From: Alistipes sp.
Lineage (GTDB): Bacteria; Bacteroidota; Bacteroidia; Bacteroidales; Rikenellaceae
NCBI GenBank assembly: GCA_020026415.1
Contig: JAHHQL010000004.1
Location: 1 to 64,000, forward strand
Length of the DNA: 64,000 bases
Direction of reading: 5' to 3'
Shown here in pieces: positions 34,926 to 42,511 of this stretch (position 1 is the first letter of the stretch; every line of letters begins with the position of its first letter). The notes beneath the pieces are model-generated. The model saw only the letters and a program-made list of their open reading frames with translations. It had not been told where the DNA came from and ran no database searches. A program made the position numbers and the translations under genes.

Positions 34926-36218
34926 ATGACACTGAACAAAACAACCCTTTACGACACGCTCCGCAAAGCACGCCGTCCGATTGATCACCCGTGGACGATC
35001 TTCACGGGCGACCGCGTGTTGTGGGTCATCATCATCGCCCTGATGGTCATCTCGGTGCTGGTCGTCTATTCCTCGACCGCCAAAATGGCCTACTCGTCCT
35101 ATGCCTCGACCTCCTCGGCACAATTCTTAAAGCAGCAACTCACGATCATCTTCGGAAGTTTCTTCGTGATGATGATCGTCCAGCGCATCAACTGCCGCAT
35201 CTATCACTTCCTCACCCCGATGGTCTTTCTCCTGTCGCTGTTAGGTACGGTGGCGGTCTATTTCGTCGGCACTTCGACCAACGGCGCGGCACGATGGATC
35301 GACTTGGGATTCATCCAGTTGCAACCATCCGAAGCGTTGAAGGTGAGCGTCATCATGTTCATGGCGCGGCAGTTGGCCGCCCGTCAGAAGAAGATCGACA
35401 CGCTGCGAATCGTCCCCTCGTGGAAGTTCTGGACGTGGTTCCGCGACCCCGCACAACGTAAAATATGGCGCGAGGGAACCCGCCCGATCCTGCTGCCGAT
35501 CGTCATCTCGTGTGCCGTGATTCTGCCGGCACACACCTCGTCGGCGGTGCTGTTGTTCGGCGTGTCGTGGGTCATGATGCTGATCGGGCGCGTGCGGTTC
35601 TCCGAATTGATGAAACTCGTCGGATGGGCTCTGGCGGGAGTTTTGCTTATCTGGTCGCTGAATTTGGGTCGAAGCGAGACCGCCGAGGGGCGTGTCGGCA
35701 CGTGGATCGACTTCTGGTTCTCCTCCAACGAAGAACCCAAACCCATCGAGCACCTCTCGGATACGGAGCGTTCACTCATCGCCATCCACGACGGAGGCCT
35801 TATCGGCAAGGGTGCGGGACAAAGTGCCATGCGCGTGGAGATGATCCACCCCGAAAGCGACTACGCCTACGCCTTTTTTGTCGAGGAGTACGGATTCATC
35901 CTCGCCTCCGCCCTTCTGATGCTCTACCTGTGGATTTTCTTCCGCGCCATCGAAATCTTCCGACGGTGCGGAACGGCTTTCCCCGGACTTTTGGTGTTGG
36001 GTATGGGACTGATGATCACCTGTCAGGCATTGCTGCACGTGATGGTGACCCTCAACATCATCCCCGAAACGGGTCAGACCCTGCCGCTTATTTCGCGCGG
36101 AGGATCGTCGATGCTCTTCACCTCGATTGCACTGGGCATGATCCTCAGCGTGAGCCGTCAGAACGACGAGCATTCCCACCTCAAACCCCGTGGCGAAAGC
36201 CTTCTGGAAAAACCATAA
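34926..36218 (+). CDS. ftsW: Septal peptidoglycan polymerase (SEDS family, FtsW)
   Basis: The 430-residue SEDS protein has about ten membrane helices, a long cytoplasmic N-terminus, and the conserved LPLISRGGSSMLFTS (about 383-397). A cytoplasmic insert around 140-180 (RKIWREGTRP) is common in Bacteroidota. It works with FtsI at the septum. It is the last dcw gene here: murG, murC, ftsQ, ftsA and ftsZ do not follow. Confidence 0.92.
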   Translation: MTLNKTTLYDTLRKARRPIDHPWTIFTGDRVLWVIIIALMVISVLVVYSSTAKMAYSSYASTSSAQFLKQQLTIIFGSFFVMMIVQRINCRIYHFLTPMVFLLSLLGTVAVYFVGTSTNGAARWIDLGFIQLQPSEALKVSVIMFMARQLAARQKKIDTLRIVPSWKFWTWFRDPAQRKIWREGTRPILLPIVISCAVILPAHTSSAVLLFGVSWVMMLIGRVRFSELMKLVGWALAGVLLIWSLNLGRSETAEGRVGTWIDFWFSSNEEPKPIEHLSDTERSLIAIHDGGLIGKGAGQSAMRVEMIHPESDYAYAFFVEEYGFILASALLMLYLWIFFRAIEIFRRCGTAFPGLLVLGMGLMITCQALLHVMVTLNIIPETGQTLPLISRGGSSMLFTSIALGMILSVSRQNDEHSHLKPRGESLLEKP

Positions 36219-36239
36219 ACCCGTTTATCAACATTCACT

Positions 36240-36644
36240 ATGGATCAAATACGTTTGGACAAATATCTGTGGGCAGTACGTGTATTCAAGACCCGCAGCG
36301 ATGCCGCCGAAGCCATCCGCACCAATAAGGTATGGGTGAACGGATCGACCGTGAAACCCTCGCGGGAGGTCAAGATCGGCGATAAAATAGAGGTACGCAA
36401 AGTACGCATTACCTATTCTTACAAAGTCCTCGATCTGGTATCGAGCCGTCAGCCCGCCGCCAATGTTCCCGCTTACTGCCTCAACATCACCCCGCAGGAG
36501 GAGTTGGACAAGTTGGTCGTTCCCCGCGAGACGATTTTCGTGTCGCGCGACCGCGGTACGGGACGACCCACCAAAAAGGAACGCCGCGAAATGGATGCCC
36601 TGATGGAGGACTTCTACTACGGCGACGAGGACGACGAAGATTAA
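36240..36644 (+). CDS. S4-domain RNA-binding protein (Hsp15/HslR-like)
   Basis: The 134-residue protein has an S4 domain at about 1-65 (IRLDKYLWAVRVFKTRSDAAEAI) and a basic middle followed by an acidic tail (GDEDDED). It fits the heat-shock protein Hsp15 family that binds stalled 50S subunits carrying peptidyl-tRNA. It starts 21 bases after ftsW with a TTATCAACA 9-mer at 36225 in the gap; it is probably co-transcribed with ftsW. Confidence 0.85.
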   Translation: MDQIRLDKYLWAVRVFKTRSDAAEAIRTNKVWVNGSTVKPSREVKIGDKIEVRKVRITYSYKVLDLVSSRQPAANVPAYCLNITPQEELDKLVVPRETIFVSRDRGTGRPTKKERREMDALMEDFYYGDEDDED

Positions 36645-36669
36645 CCCTTACACAGAGTAAATCTTCGGA

Positions 36670-36712
36670 AAGACCGATTTACGGACAGCGGGCGTAAATC
36701 GGTCTTTTTTTT
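36670..36712 (+). terminator. Terminator of the dcw-S4 unit
   Basis: AAGACCGATTTACG pairs with CGTAAATCGGTCTT, followed by TTTTTT. A strong, long stem. Confidence 0.92.
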
Positions 36713-36814
36713 ATTAACACATTGATTTATAGTTGATTAACATATTTTGCGGATTTCAGACAGGATGAAAATCGTTAAAAAATTGTTAAATATATTTAAA
36801 ATATTCCTAAAAAA

Positions 36815-36845
36815 TTTGCAGTTCCGAAAAACTGCCGTATCTTTG
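36815..36845 (+). promoter_or_regulatory. Strong promoter of the ncRNA candidate
   Basis: TTTG at 36815-36818 and TATCTTTG at 36838-36845 are separated by exactly 19 bases, a near-perfect Bacteroidota promoter. The sequence 36713-36814 before it is AT-rich with no gene. Confidence 0.85.
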
Positions 36846-36851
36846 CAGCGA

Positions 36852-37049
36852 AGTTTTAAGGTTCATTTAGGTTAGTAGTTTTAGGTTGGTTGAGGAAGAT
36901 TGAGAAGGTTGCAACCCGACAAGGTTGCTAAGACATTGTGAGCGGTGCTCGCCACAGATGTCGAACACCTTCCAATTCCGACTCTTTAACAACAGCGGGT
37001 GGTTCCCTGTTGTTAAAAAAAGTCGTTCGAGAAATCGGACGACTTTTTT
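36852..37049 (+). ncRNA. Structured non-coding RNA candidate of about 200 nt
   Basis: The region runs from a strong promoter to a terminator and has no credible reading frame on the plus strand. It folds well by eye. The strand 36894-36911 pairs with 36966-36979 with bulged purines. Inside are the hairpins GCAACC/GGTTGC (36911-36928) and ACATTGTG/CACAGATGT (36933-36961). A third hairpin, TTTAACAACAG/CTGTTGTTAAA (36985-37017), lies before the terminator. The 5' part repeats TTTAGGTT. I see no match to the conserved cores of tmRNA, SRP RNA or RNase P; a 6S-like or new RNA is possible. The exact 5' end is predicted. Confidence 0.68.
37015..37049. terminator. Bidirectional terminator of the ncRNA and the nucleotidyltransferase gene
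   Basis: AAAAAGTCGT pairs with ACGACTTTTT. It is flanked by A and T runs and lies 2 bases from the stop of the converging gene. Confidence 0.88.
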
Positions 37050-37051
37050 GT

Positions 37052-38125
37052 TTATACCCTGCGGCATTTCTTTTCGGACACGAACCTCCTTTTCCAACGG
37101 TTTGCCCAATGTCGGCACATCTTGAACCCCACACGCACCGCCCACGGCGCATCTTTTTGGAGTTTCCACGGAAAGCGCGGGCGGATCACCTCCTTTACGA
37201 AGTCGCCCAAATCCTGCTCCGAAACACGTTCGCCGGGAACATATTCTTCCTCCAGCCCAAGGCATTCGGTCGCAAACGTATTCAGCGCAACCATAAATCG
37301 GGAAATACCCCATTTCCGCGCCACCGCTTCGATCCGCGTCCAGTCGATTTCCGAATGATGGCAACGGATGTAGAGTGTCCAATCCGCCACATGTCGCATA
37401 CGGATCACCCCCGTGCGGAATTTCAGAGCCGCATGGCGCAACATATAAATAAGGGCGAGGTTCGCATCGGGAAGGCGCACCTCCACCCCGTCGATTTCGG
37501 CAATATGGTCGCATCCCGCGCCCAGCCATTCCGCCTCAGGCAGGCAGTGGTGGTTTTCCACCAGCACGGGATCCATCCGAAAGAGGGTTTGTCCCGCGGG
37601 ATCCTGTTCGATGCGCACCTTTCGGGCATTTTTCAACAATTCGTCCGCCACCTTTTGATCACCATACAGCCAAATATCCACATCACCACATTCGCGTGCC
37701 GAAGGGGTCGGATAGCAGAGACTTACGCCGTAGCCGTTCAACAGAAGCATACGGATATTGTGTCCGGCATAGAATGCACCGAGCCTTCGCACCACCTCGG
37801 TTTGTTGTTCATAACGCTGTTCGCGGTGCTCGGCGGTGTCGATCCACTTACGGATTAAGTCGTTGGAGGGCAGTTGGTTATTGGTTATTTCACGAGTTAT
37901 CAACAATTGTTGAATACCGTCCCACACGGGTTTCACAACCCGATGCTCGACCGCCATGCGACAGACCGCCTCCCAGTCGGGTGCAGCAAAAAAGGCAGAC
38001 ACTGCGTCTGCCTTTTTCGAGGTGGAAAGCACCTTTGCGAGTTGTTCGGACGAGGCCTCAAGCCCCAGACCGCGACACAACGTATAAACAAATCCGTGCT
38101 CCGCCGTAAAATCGGGTTCGTTCAT
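37052..38125 (-). CDS. Nucleotidyltransferase family protein (PF14907-like)
   Basis: The 357-residue protein has the nucleotidyltransferase pattern LLLNGYGVSLCYPTP and CGDVDIWLYGD (about 120-155), where the Asp pair should bind metal. Its long helical C-terminus is typical of this poorly known family, often near polysaccharide genes. No polysaccharide cluster is seen here. It starts 2 bases after the sppA stop on the same strand, so it is likely co-transcribed. Its substrate is unknown. Confidence 0.75.
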   Translation of the reverse strand: MNEPDFTAEHGFVYTLCRGLGLEASSEQLAKVLSTSKKADAVSAFFAAPDWEAVCRMAVEHRVVKPVWDGIQQLLITREITNNQLPSNDLIRKWIDTAEHREQRYEQQTEVVRRLGAFYAGHNIRMLLLNGYGVSLCYPTPSARECGDVDIWLYGDQKVADELLKNARKVRIEQDPAGQTLFRMDPVLVENHHCLPEAEWLGAGCDHIAEIDGVEVRLPDANLALIYMLRHAALKFRTGVIRMRHVADWTLYIRCHHSEIDWTRIEAVARKWGISRFMVALNTFATECLGLEEEYVPGERVSEQDLGDFVKEVIRPRFPWKLQKDAPWAVRVGFKMCRHWANRWKRRFVSEKKCRRV

Positions 38126-38127
38126 GA

Positions 38128-39927
38128 CTACTCCAACGTCAGTTTATAGGGACAGTACATGACGATTCCGCGTTGCGAGACCGCCTCACGCAGTTGGTCG
38201 AAGCGGTCGGCAACGACATTTTCATCGGTCAGAAGCGACATCACACCCATCTTCGAGAGGAGTTTCATCTGCGAAGAGTTGAGCGAAGAGAGCAGTTCAG
38301 CCAGCCATGTGGCCTCATCGGTCACTTCGCGCACGGAGAATTTCTCGCCCATGCCGGCGCGCTCCACAGCCAGAGCAATCGCCTCCTTCAGACCGCCGAT
38401 TCCGTCGGCAAGACCGATCTCAAGGGCATCGGCACCCGACCATACACGGCCGCCTGCCAACTCCAGCACCTTCTCGTATTCGAGGTTGCGTCCGTCAGAT
38501 ACAAGATGTGTGAAACGACTGTAAATGTCGTCCACACCGCGCATGATCGCCTTCTTTTGTACGGGCGACAACTCGCGCATCAAAGACATCGAAGCCTCCT
38601 TGTTGGTCTTCACGCCGTCGAACGTCACACCGAGGTTCTTCTCCAGAGCCTTACCCACATTGGGGATCATGCCGAATACGCCGATCGAACCCGTCAGCGT
38701 CATGCGGTTGGCAAGGATCAGATCCGAACCCGACGAAATGTAATAACCGCCGCTTGCGGCATACGAACCCATCGAAACGACCACGGGTTTCTTGTCGCGC
38801 AGGAGTTCGATCTCACGCCAGATGATATCCGATGCCAGAGCACTGCCGCCCGGCGAATTAACACGCAGTACGACCGCCTTCACATTCTCGTCGAGGCGTA
38901 CCTTGCGGATCTTCTCCGCCAGCGAGTTGCCGAATATCTTCGCACCCGATCCCTCTCCATCGACAATCTCTCCGTCGGCGTAAACCACGGCAACCTGATT
39001 CTTGGGATACATCATCACGGGGAAAACCTTCAGCGAAACATATTCGCCGAGGGTGATCATGTTGAATCCGCCCTCCGCATTCTCCCTGACGCCCAAGTCG
39101 GAAAAGACCTTGTTCATCTCGTCCTCATAGATCACGCCATCGACAAAACCTGCCTTGAGGGCTTCGGGAGCGAGCGTAACCTCCAGACCGTCCGCGATGC
39201 GGTTCAAGGTTTCGGGGTCGATCTTACGCGCCTCGGCCACCGTCTTGGAGATCGTGCCCCACATCGAGTGCATCAGAGCCTCCATCTGTTCGCGGTTGGC
39301 AGCCGACATCTTGTCGAGGAAGTACGGCTCGACGGCACTCTTGTATTTGCAGACCGTCGGGCGGAAAATCTCGACGTTGATACCCAATTTGTCGAACAGC
39401 CCTTTATAGAACATCAACTCCGACGAAAGACCCATCCACTCGAAACCGCCCTGCGGCGTAAGGTAGATCTTGTCGGCAACCGATGCGAGGTAGTAACTGC
39501 CCTGCGTATAGGTCTCGTTATACGATACGATGAATTTACCGCTCTGCTTGAACTCCTCAAGGGCGCGACGCAATTCTTCCGCAAGACCCGATCCCGCGAC
39601 ACCGCCCATGCCGTTCATGCGCAGATAGATACCCTTGATGTTGGGATCGACCTTGGCGACATCCAACGCCGTCAGCACCCGGAACAGGGGCAGCGGCTGA
39701 ATGCTCTGCATGGTTGCGGGGTCGAACTGCCCCATCATATCAAAATTCGGCGAATCGACGATCGGTTCCGCAAGGTCGATCTTCAGCACCGATTCGGGTT
39801 GCAACACCACGGGCTTCTCCATTGATCCGAGGATGCCGCCCACGATTGCAAAGAAGATCATCGGCAGAATCAGAAGACCGACCAGCACGGCCAGAAGGGA
39901 TGCCAAAAAGTTTCTGAGAAATTTCAT
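38128..39927 (-). CDS. sppA: Signal peptide peptidase SppA, long (67K) type
   Basis: The 599-residue protein has one N-terminal membrane helix (about 8-33) and two tandem SppA domains. The catalytic Lys is expected in the first domain (VADKIYLTPQG, about 153) and the nucleophile Ser in the second (VSMGSYAASGGYYIS, about 388). It degrades cleaved signal peptides in the membrane. Length and layout match the long form. It has its own promoter and leads a two-gene unit. Confidence 0.92.
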   Translation of the reverse strand: MKFLRNFLASLLAVLVGLLILPMIFFAIVGGILGSMEKPVVLQPESVLKIDLAEPIVDSPNFDMMGQFDPATMQSIQPLPLFRVLTALDVAKVDPNIKGIYLRMNGMGGVAGSGLAEELRRALEEFKQSGKFIVSYNETYTQGSYYLASVADKIYLTPQGGFEWMGLSSELMFYKGLFDKLGINVEIFRPTVCKYKSAVEPYFLDKMSAANREQMEALMHSMWGTISKTVAEARKIDPETLNRIADGLEVTLAPEALKAGFVDGVIYEDEMNKVFSDLGVRENAEGGFNMITLGEYVSLKVFPVMMYPKNQVAVVYADGEIVDGEGSGAKIFGNSLAEKIRKVRLDENVKAVVLRVNSPGGSALASDIIWREIELLRDKKPVVVSMGSYAASGGYYISSGSDLILANRMTLTGSIGVFGMIPNVGKALEKNLGVTFDGVKTNKEASMSLMRELSPVQKKAIMRGVDDIYSRFTHLVSDGRNLEYEKVLELAGGRVWSGADALEIGLADGIGGLKEAIALAVERAGMGEKFSVREVTDEATWLAELLSSLNSSQMKLLSKMGVMSLLTDENVVADRFDQLREAVSQRGIVMYCPYKLTLE

Positions 39928-39969
39928 ATTTTACTTAAATTTAAAGTTGTCAGGATTCGGAGGTTTGAA

Positions 39970-39999
39970 CAAAGATATAAATATTTCGCCAAAAACAAA
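39970..39999 (-). promoter_or_regulatory. Promoter of sppA
   Basis: On the minus strand, TTTG at 39999-39996 and TATCTTTG at 39977-39970 are separated by 18 bases. Confidence 0.75.
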
Positions 40000-40040
40000 C
40001 GAATTATCACGAGTATCAACCCGATAAACGCTCCTATTTT

Positions 40041-40071
40041 TATCTTTGTTCCAAAATATACGTTATCTTTG
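40041..40071 (+). promoter_or_regulatory. Tandem -7 boxes before the mrp/apbC gene
   Basis: TATCTTTG occurs at 40041-40048 and again at 40064-40071. Either could drive the gene at 40114. Confidence 0.6.
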
Positions 40072-40113
40072 TACCAAAAGCGAATTTATTTTCACACAAA
40101 AAAACACCATACT

Positions 40114-41166
40114 ATGGAAGAACAAATCAAGGAGGTGCTTTCGAAGATCATCTACCCGGAAACGGGCAGAAACATCCTCGAAGAGGAACTGCTGGAAAAC
40201 ATCGCATCGGAGGGCGACAAAATCGCCGTCACGCTGCGTTTCCGCAAGGTTCGAGACCCCTTTGCACTGAAGATCAAAACCATGGCGGAGGATGCCCTGC
40301 GTGCCGCCCTGCCCGGCAAGGAGGTTTTCGTGCTGCTCAAAGAGGGAGTTGCCCCGAAACGTCCCGAACCCAAACTTACGACCACAACCAAGAACATCGC
40401 CCGCGTAATCGCCATCGCATCGGGTAAGGGCGGTGTCGGCAAATCGACCGTCACGGCCAATCTGGCCATCGCCCTGCGCAACATGGGTTTCCGCGTCGGC
40501 ATCCTCGATGCCGACATTTACGGTCCTTCGCAACCCAAAATGTTCGGTTGTGAGGATTATCTGCCCGATGCCGTCACCGAAGACGGGGTTGATCACATCG
40601 TACCCGCCGAAGCCCTCGACATCAAGTTGATGTCGATCGGATTCTTCGTCAAGAAAACCGATGCCCTGTTGTGGCGCGGTGCCATGGCCGTAAACGCCTT
40701 AAAACAAATGATCCACCAGACAAAATGGGGTCCGCTGGACTTCCTTTTGTGTGACCTTCCTCCCGGCACGGGCGACATTCACCTGTCGATCATCGGCGAA
40801 CTGAATCTCGATGCGTCGGTCATCGTCTCGACCCCGCAGCAGATTGCCGTGGCGGACGTGGTGCGCGGTGTGGAGATGTTCCGCAACAAGAGCGTCAATG
40901 TACCCGTTGCGGGCATCATCGAGAACATGGCGTGGTTCACGCCCGAAGAACTCCCCGATCACCGTTACTATATCTTCGGCAAGGGCGGCGCAAGAGCCTA
41001 TGCCGAGGAGCACGGCGTGGATCTGTTGGGCGAAGTGCCGATCGTACAGTCGATCATGGAGGGCGGCGAAGAGGGACAGCCCGCCGCAGGCATCGACCCC
41101 AGAGTAGAAGAGTGGTACCGCAAGATCGCCGAAAAGGTGGTTGAAAAGGTGATGAAAGGGTGTTGA
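40114..41166 (+). CDS. apbC: Mrp/NBP35-family iron-sulfur cluster carrier (ApbC)
   Basis: The 350-residue P-loop ATPase has an N-terminal MIP18-like domain (about 1-80) and a deviant Walker A KGGVGKST (about 110-117) of the MinD/Mrp type. DADIYGPSQPKMFG, CDLPPGTGD and a C-terminal region follow. It carries and delivers [4Fe-4S] clusters. The start at 40114 (MEEQIKEVL) is preferred to 40069, which lies inside the second -7 box. The nadA product downstream is an Fe-S enzyme, a sensible neighbour. Confidence 0.88.
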   Translation: MEEQIKEVLSKIIYPETGRNILEEELLENIASEGDKIAVTLRFRKVRDPFALKIKTMAEDALRAALPGKEVFVLLKEGVAPKRPEPKLTTTTKNIARVIAIASGKGGVGKSTVTANLAIALRNMGFRVGILDADIYGPSQPKMFGCEDYLPDAVTEDGVDHIVPAEALDIKLMSIGFFVKKTDALLWRGAMAVNALKQMIHQTKWGPLDFLLCDLPPGTGDIHLSIIGELNLDASVIVSTPQQIAVADVVRGVEMFRNKSVNVPVAGIIENMAWFTPEELPDHRYYIFGKGGARAYAEEHGVDLLGEVPIVQSIMEGGEEGQPAAGIDPRVEEWYRKIAEKVVEKVMKGC

Positions 41167-41547
41167 TAACCGTTTAAAAAGCCGATCATAACTTTTGAAA
41201 ACAATTCACAAAAAGTATTTGGAAAATCCCGGAGGACACTGCTTAATCGGAAAAAGCCAAAAACCAAAAATAGTTTTTAAAAAGTTTGATCAGCCGCAAC
41301 GGACAAAAACTTGAAAAGATTGTCAATAATATTTTGATGTCGATATGTTGAGAAAGATTTCAACAAATGTTTATTACTTTTGCATATCGCTGAAAGACAC
41401 TCTTCCAACGCCGATAAATAATGAAGAATGATGGGCTGCCGATGTAGATAACTCCAAACATGTTTCGGTTATCAACATTATGAACAGGGTTTATTATTCT
41501 TATTATTTTTTATTATTTATAAAAAGGATAAAATTAAAAGAAAGAAA
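41167..41547 (+). promoter_or_regulatory. AT-rich nadA leader with DnaA-like 9-mers
   Basis: This 381-base spacer has no gene. It contains TACTTTTG at 41375-41382 as a likely nadA -7 box, which implies a leader of about 160 bases. TTATCAACA occurs at 41469-41477, and its reverse TGTTGATAA at 41161-41169, just over the apbC stop. A run of A and T at 41491-41540 resembles an unwinding element. No known riboswitch for NAD was recognised. Confidence 0.5.
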
Positions 41548-42486
41548 ATGGTTAATAACTTCGAGCAACTCAAAAAACGCATTCTTGAGTTGAAGCGCGA
41601 AAAGAATGCCGTGATCCTCGCCCACTACTACACCACTCCGGATGTGCAGGCCGTGGCGGATTTTTTGGGCGATTCGCTGGCCTTGTCGATCAAGGCGCAA
41701 AGCGTCGAAGCCGATACCCTGCTGTTTGCGGGGGTGCACTTCATGGCCGAAACCGCCAAGGTGCTCTGTCCCCGGAAACATGTGCTGATCCCCTGCCTTG
41801 AGGCCGGCTGCTCGTTGGCCGATTCGTGCAAGGCCGCCGATCTGGCAGCACTGAAAAAGCAATATCCCGACCATCTGGTCGTCTCCTATGTAAATACGAC
41901 GGTCGAAGTGAAGGCTCTGACCGATATTTGCTGTACGTCGTCCAACGCACTGAAAGTCATCGAGTCGATTCCCAAGGAGCAGCCCGTCATCTTTGCCCCC
42001 GACCGCAACTTGGGCGGATACATCAAACGTCTGACGGGGCGCGACAACATGATTCTCTGGGACGGAGCCTGCCATGTGCACGAGGATTTTTCGCTGGACA
42101 AACTCCGCGCCATGAAGGCAAAACACCCCGATGCCAAGGTGGTCGCTCACCCCGAGTGCAAGAGGGAACTGGTCGAGGAGGCCGATTATGTGGGTGCCAC
42201 ATCGGGCATCCTGAAGTTCTGCGGCACGGATCCCTGCAAGGAGTTTCTGGTCGTGACCGAGTCGGGCATCATCTCGGAGATGACGCGCCTTTATCCCGAC
42301 AAACGCTTCATCCCCGCCCTGCCCCACAACTCGAACTGCTGCTGCAACGAGTGCAACTACATGAAGATGATCACGCTGGAGAACATCTGCGCGTGTCTGG
42401 AGAAGGGCGAGCCCGAAGTGGAGATCGACGAAGACATCCGCCACAAGGCCGAGCGTTCGATTCTGAATATGATCGCAATCAAATAA
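41548..42486 (+). CDS. nadA: Quinolinate synthase A
   Basis: The 312-residue NadA enzyme condenses iminoaspartate with dihydroxyacetone phosphate to quinolinate, using a [4Fe-4S] cluster. The three triad domains are visible, and the Cys residues in EAGCSLADSC, DICCTSSN and CCCNECNYM include the likely cluster ligands. ILAHYYTTPDVQAVADFLGDSL near the N-terminus is typical. No nadB or nadC is adjacent. The S46 peptidase gene begins 25 bases after it. Confidence 0.93.
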   Translation: MVNNFEQLKKRILELKREKNAVILAHYYTTPDVQAVADFLGDSLALSIKAQSVEADTLLFAGVHFMAETAKVLCPRKHVLIPCLEAGCSLADSCKAADLAALKKQYPDHLVVSYVNTTVEVKALTDICCTSSNALKVIESIPKEQPVIFAPDRNLGGYIKRLTGRDNMILWDGACHVHEDFSLDKLRAMKAKHPDAKVVAHPECKRELVEEADYVGATSGILKFCGTDPCKEFLVVTESGIISEMTRLYPDKRFIPALPHNSNCCCNECNYMKMITLENICACLEKGEPEVEIDEDIRHKAERSILNMIAIK

Positions 42487-42511
42487 TTTCTTAACAACTA
42501 ACAAAAACTAC

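Noticed and set aside
36852..37049. tmRNA, RNase P RNA or SRP RNA
   Set aside because: Lacks the tRNA-like end with CCA and tag frame, the RNase P conserved pairs, and the SRP GGAAGNAAGCA-type loop.
41383..41547. NAD riboswitch before nadA
   Set aside because: No conserved core of the described NAD riboswitches was recognised; the leader is mostly A/T without a clear aptamer.
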